Notes under the pieces: generated by a model | What the model was told of the DNA's origin: nothing | What the model saw: only the letters and a program-made list of their open reading frames with translations | Database searches by the model: none | Assembly (NCBI RefSeq): GCF_000185725.2 | Contig: NZ_KI391954.1 | Coordinates: 868,001-932,000, forward strand | Reading direction: 5' to 3' | Length of the DNA stretch: 64,000 nt | Origin: Segniliparus rugosus ATCC BAA-974 | GTDB taxonomy: Bacteria; Actinomycetota; Actinomycetes; Mycobacteriales; Mycobacteriaceae | In this document: positions 61,398 through 64,000 of the stretch, piece after piece | How positions within the stretch are numbered: position 1 is the first letter of the stretch | Layout of the letters: every line of letters starts with the position of its first letter | Made by a program: the position numbers and the translations under genes

Positions 61398-62456
61398 CTA
61401 CGCGGCTCGGAAGAGCATGGTCTCGGCGGTGAGCCCCGGCCCGAAGGCCAGCGCGCAACCCGTTTGGCCCGACAGCTCGCCATCCTCATTCTGGCGCAGG
61501 ATTTCGGCGAAGACGTAGAGAATTGTCGCCGAGGCGAGGTTGCCGTAGTTGTTCAGCACGCTCCGGGAGATGGCGAGGTCTTCCTCGGTGAGCTCCACCG
61601 CCCTGGCCACCGCGTCGAGGATCGAACGGCCGCCGGGATGGATGGCCCAGAGATCGATGGACTGCTTCTTGGCGCCGTCGAGGATGAGAAGCATAGCGTC
61701 TCCCTCTTGGAGGGCTTTGCCCAGAGCGTTGGGGACTTTGCCCGAAAGGTACATCTCCACGCTACGTTCGCCGATCTTCAAGGTCATCAGGTTCTCGGTC
61801 CCGGGTATTACTAGCGCTTTGAACGAGTCCATCGCGATGCCCGCCTCCTCGGCAGTGATCAGCGCCGCCGCGCAGCCGTCGCCGAAGATCGTGTAGGCGA
61901 GCATTGTTTCGAGGTCCTGGCTGGCTTGCAGGTGCAACGAGCTGAGCTCGAGAGCGACGACGAGCACTTTGGCCTGCGGCTCTGAGCGGACGATGTGGTG
62001 GGCGAGTTTAATGCCGTTGACGCCCGAGAAACAGCCCATGAAGGCGACCTGGGTGCGCTCCACCGAGGTGGGAACGCCGCAGTTGTTCATGATCGCGAAA
62101 TCGATCCCCGGGGTGAAGAACCCGGTGCACGTCACGACGATGAGATGCGTGATCTCGGCGGTGGCGGGGCCGAGGTCCAGCTTGTTCACCGTCTCGACCG
62201 CCATCTTGGGCGCGTACTGCTCGTACAGGACCATGCGGGTGCGCAGATCGATGTCGTTCGGGCCGTCCTTGTAGAAGTCGGCGATGCCGGGGACATGCGT
62301 CCAACGGTGGGAGATATTCGCCCGCTCGACCATCCTGCGGAAAAGCATGCGCTGCTTCGTGTCCTCGAAGTTGTTCTCGGCGAAGTCGAGGAACGGTCGA
62401 TGCATGTCGTATTCGGGAGTCGCTGTCGCGATCTTATTGATGTGCGCTGTGGTCAT
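61398..62456 (-). CDS. Type III polyketide synthase (chalcone/stilbene-synthase superfamily)
   Basis: A 352-aa thiolase-fold condensing enzyme. The triad is Cys110 in VVTCTGFF, His273 in AIHPGGRSIL and Asn306 in NYGNLASA; the GFGPG-type loop reads AFGPGLTAE. GCFSGVNGIKLAHHIV is the dimer-interface helix. Such enzymes extend a starter acyl chain with malonyl units to give pyrones, resorcinols or alkylquinols. The start at 62456 follows GAAGGAAAC; it lies 43 bp after the FAAL stop. Confidence 0.94.
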   Translation of the reverse strand: MTTAHINKIATATPEYDMHRPFLDFAENNFEDTKQRMLFRRMVERANISHRWTHVPGIADFYKDGPNDIDLRTRMVLYEQYAPKMAVETVNKLDLGPATAEITHLIVVTCTGFFTPGIDFAIMNNCGVPTSVERTQVAFMGCFSGVNGIKLAHHIVRSEPQAKVLVVALELSSLHLQASQDLETMLAYTIFGDGCAAALITAEEAGIAMDSFKALVIPGTENLMTLKIGERSVEMYLSGKVPNALGKALQEGDAMLLILDGAKKQSIDLWAIHPGGRSILDAVARAVELTEEDLAISRSVLNNYGNLASATILYVFAEILRQNEDGELSGQTGCALAFGPGLTAETMLFRAA

Positions 62457-62499
62457 AAGGTTTCCTTCGATACGGGAGTTCGTGTTGGCGACGGGAGCG

Positions 62500-64000
62500 T
62501 CATGCCGGTGACGCGGCTCGCTCGCGCGTTGGCCATGGATGAGGCCCCGTCGCGACATCGCCCCAGTTCGTGTGGACCAGTTCGACGGGGAGCTCGCCGT
62601 CGAGGAGGCGCTGCCATAGGACACGACGTCTCGGTTTGCCGCTCGAGGTGCGTTCGATCGCCCCGGCCTCCCCCCGGAAGACCGCCACGCCGATGTTCTC
62701 CGATGTGACAGAGGAGAGCACGGATTTGACGGCGGGAAGCCACGCCGAGTCTGGGCTCTCCACGATAACCGAGACCACGTCCGTGCTGCCGACCGTGCCG
62801 AGGATTGCGGCGTGCCGCCCGATGCGCAGTCCGGCCGAGAGCCCGATCTTCACGTCGAGGTCTTCGGCGAAGAGTTTCACGCCGCGCACTTTGATGCTGT
62901 CGCCCATCCGGCCGATGACATACAGCTCGCCGTCCAGCATGAACCCCGTGTCGCCGGTGTCCAAGACGCCATCGTGGAACGAGGTCGAGGTTTGCGCGTG
63001 CGGAGCCGCCCTGTACCCGTGCGCGACGCTCGACCCATGCACGCGGATCTGGCCGTGGCGCAGTTCAGGAAGCGGGTCGCCATTCCCGTCGATGATCTCC
63101 GGGCGGATCGTCTTGTCGCCGGTGCCGCAGCTCACCAGCCAGTTGCCCTCCGACACGGGAGCGCCGAGCACGGACTCTTGCGCTATCACGACCGGTTCGT
63201 CGTCGCGCAACGCGCTCTGTTCGAGCTGGACCATGCGGATCGGCTTGCCGATCCGGGTGGAGCTCACCCCGAGCGTCGCTTCGGCGAGCCCGTACGCCAC
63301 CTGGAACGCCTTGGGGGAGAACCCGTGCGGTTCGGCGAGTTCGACGAACTTCCTGATTCCGACGGGATCTGTGCGTTCTGCGGCGATCGCCGCCATCCGC
63401 CATCGGGAGAAGTCGAAACCTTCCAAATCCTCGGGCCTCACCCGCCGCGCGGCGTAGGCGTAGCCGAAGCTCGGGGCGACTGTCGCCGTGGCGCCGTCCT
63501 GACCGAGAGAGCGCAGCCAGGCAATCGGCGATCGGACGAACTGAACCGGTTTGAGCAGGCGGAGGTTGACCCCGAACGTGGCCATTTGGAGCAAAACCCC
63601 GATGAGGCCCATGTCGTGATAGTGAGGCAACCAGCTCACGAACGTGTCATCGCGCGTCACTTCGGAGCGCGCGCCTATCGCCGCGATATTGTCCGTCAGG
63701 TTTGTCGCGCTCACCTGCACGCCCTTTGGCGTGCCGCTGGACCCGGAGGTGAACTGCAGGAGGGCGAAGTCTGCGAGGAGGCCCGGCGGACCAGCCTCCT
63801 CGCCGTCGGCGAGGCCCGCGTGGAATTCGAGCACAACGGCGCGGAGCTCTCTCGCCGCCACGGCCGCTCGGACGAGGTCGGCCAGCGCCGGGTCCACGAG
63901 CACCAGCGCGGGCTCGGAGGCGTGAAGAATGTCGGCGACGTGCTGTTTGTACTGATCGAATGATCGGAATGTCAGCGGCGTCGCCATCGGGGAGGGGGTC
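62500..64000 (-). CDS. Fatty acyl-AMP ligase (FAAL), N-terminus beyond the window edge
   Basis: An adenylating enzyme with LQFTSGSSGTPKGVQVS (A3), SWLPHYHDMGLIG (FAAL-type), AYGLAEATLGVSS (A5), DTGDTGFMLDGELYVIGR (A7/A8) and a C-terminal lysine in SSGKPRRRVLW. It activates fatty acids as acyl-AMP for transfer to a carrier protein. Family members have 550-600 aa and about 90 more N-terminal residues; the frame is open to the end of the window (TPSPMATPLTF at the edge), so the ATG at 63987 is internal. First gene of the FAAL-T3PKS-ACP operon. Confidence 0.92.
   Translation of the reverse strand, partial: TPSPMATPLTFRSFDQYKQHVADILHASEPALVLVDPALADLVRAAVAARELRAVVLEFHAGLADGEEAGPPGLLADFALLQFTSGSSGTPKGVQVSATNLTDNIAAIGARSEVTRDDTFVSWLPHYHDMGLIGVLLQMATFGVNLRLLKPVQFVRSPIAWLRSLGQDGATATVAPSFGYAYAARRVRPEDLEGFDFSRWRMAAIAAERTDPVGIRKFVELAEPHGFSPKAFQVAYGLAEATLGVSSTRIGKPIRMVQLEQSALRDDEPVVIAQESVLGAPVSEGNWLVSCGTGDKTIRPEIIDGNGDPLPELRHGQIRVHGSSVAHGYRAAPHAQTSTSFHDGVLDTGDTGFMLDGELYVIGRMGDSIKVRGVKLFAEDLDVKIGLSAGLRIGRHAAILGTVGSTDVVSVIVESPDSAWLPAVKSVLSSVTSENIGVAVFRGEAGAIERTSSGKPRRRVLWQRLLDGELPVELVHTNWGDVATGPHPWPTRERAASPA

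Noticed and set aside
60991-61518. Plus-strand frame of 175 codons across the ACP gene
   Set aside because: Antisense to a clear ACP and PKS with ribosome sites; no start signal.
1-64000. CRISPR arrays, rRNA, intact tRNA genes, prophage or replication origin
   Set aside because: No regularly spaced repeats, no rRNA-like blocks, no complete tRNA cloverleaf, and no integrase or DnaA-box cluster seen.

Overview
High-GC actinobacterial chromosome, most likely a Mycobacteriales genome close to Mycobacterium; Segniliparus is my best guess. The evidence is a PE/PPE gene pair, mycobacterial-type IdeR and Zur boxes, F420-type enzymes, many leaderless promoters, and three blocks whose gene order matches M. 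tuberculosis H37Rv loci that lie far apart there. Rv numbers and family names are from memory, not from a search.

Layout. (1) 1-10.8 kb: Rv3674c-Rv3662c-like block: nth, NUDIX hydrolase, epoxide-hydrolase-like protein, membrane protein, acs and the dppABCD peptide importer. The homologues of Rv3673c, Rv3671c (marP) and Rv3668c are absent. (2) 10.8-14.9 kb: metal-starvation segment: a PE/PPE pair resembling PE5/PPE4 of ESX-3 behind two IdeR boxes, then a CobW-type zinc GTPase behind a long Zur palindrome. (3) 15-24.2 kb: membrane acyltransferase, CoA-transferase, treY and treX (Rv1563c-Rv1565c-like, no treZ here; treX has a 3' frameshift). (4) 24.3-28.4 kb: phosphonate-type operon: fused FAD oxidoreductase/phosphonatase-like protein, OPA-type transporter, GntR regulator. 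(5) 28.6-36.8 kb: SulP-carbonic anhydrase fusion, bioA, two tandem GT87 mannosyltransferase-like genes, ilvA, an F420-type protein. (6) 36.8-45.6 kb: gatC, gatA, pfkA, gatB (Rv3013-Rv3009c order) with an LLM F420 enzyme and a glucosylglycerate-hydrolase-like gene inserted. (7) 45.6-59.6 kb: frameshifted EspR-like gene, hotdog protein, lppZ, ilvD, two tiny secreted paralogues with perfect palindromic terminators, SRPBCC protein, universal stress protein, HelD-type ATPase, alpha/beta hydrolase, Hsp31/HchA, YWTD propeller, transglutaminase-like protein, and a 29-aa leaderless membrane peptide. (8) 59.6-61.1 kb: scar region with broken insertion-sequence pieces. (9) 61.1-64 kb: minus-strand operon FAAL (cut by the window edge) - type III polyketide synthase - acyl carrier protein.

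How the genes work together. acs, pfkA, treX/treY and the glucosylglycerate hydrolase handle carbon and reserve sugars; dppABCD imports peptides; ilvA and ilvD serve branched-chain amino acid synthesis; gatCAB makes Gln-tRNA(Gln)/Asn-tRNA(Asn). The parts that look least ordinary are the FAAL/T3PKS/ACP lipid-polyketide cassette beside the IS scars, the iron/zinc-starvation pair, and the fused phosphonate enzyme.
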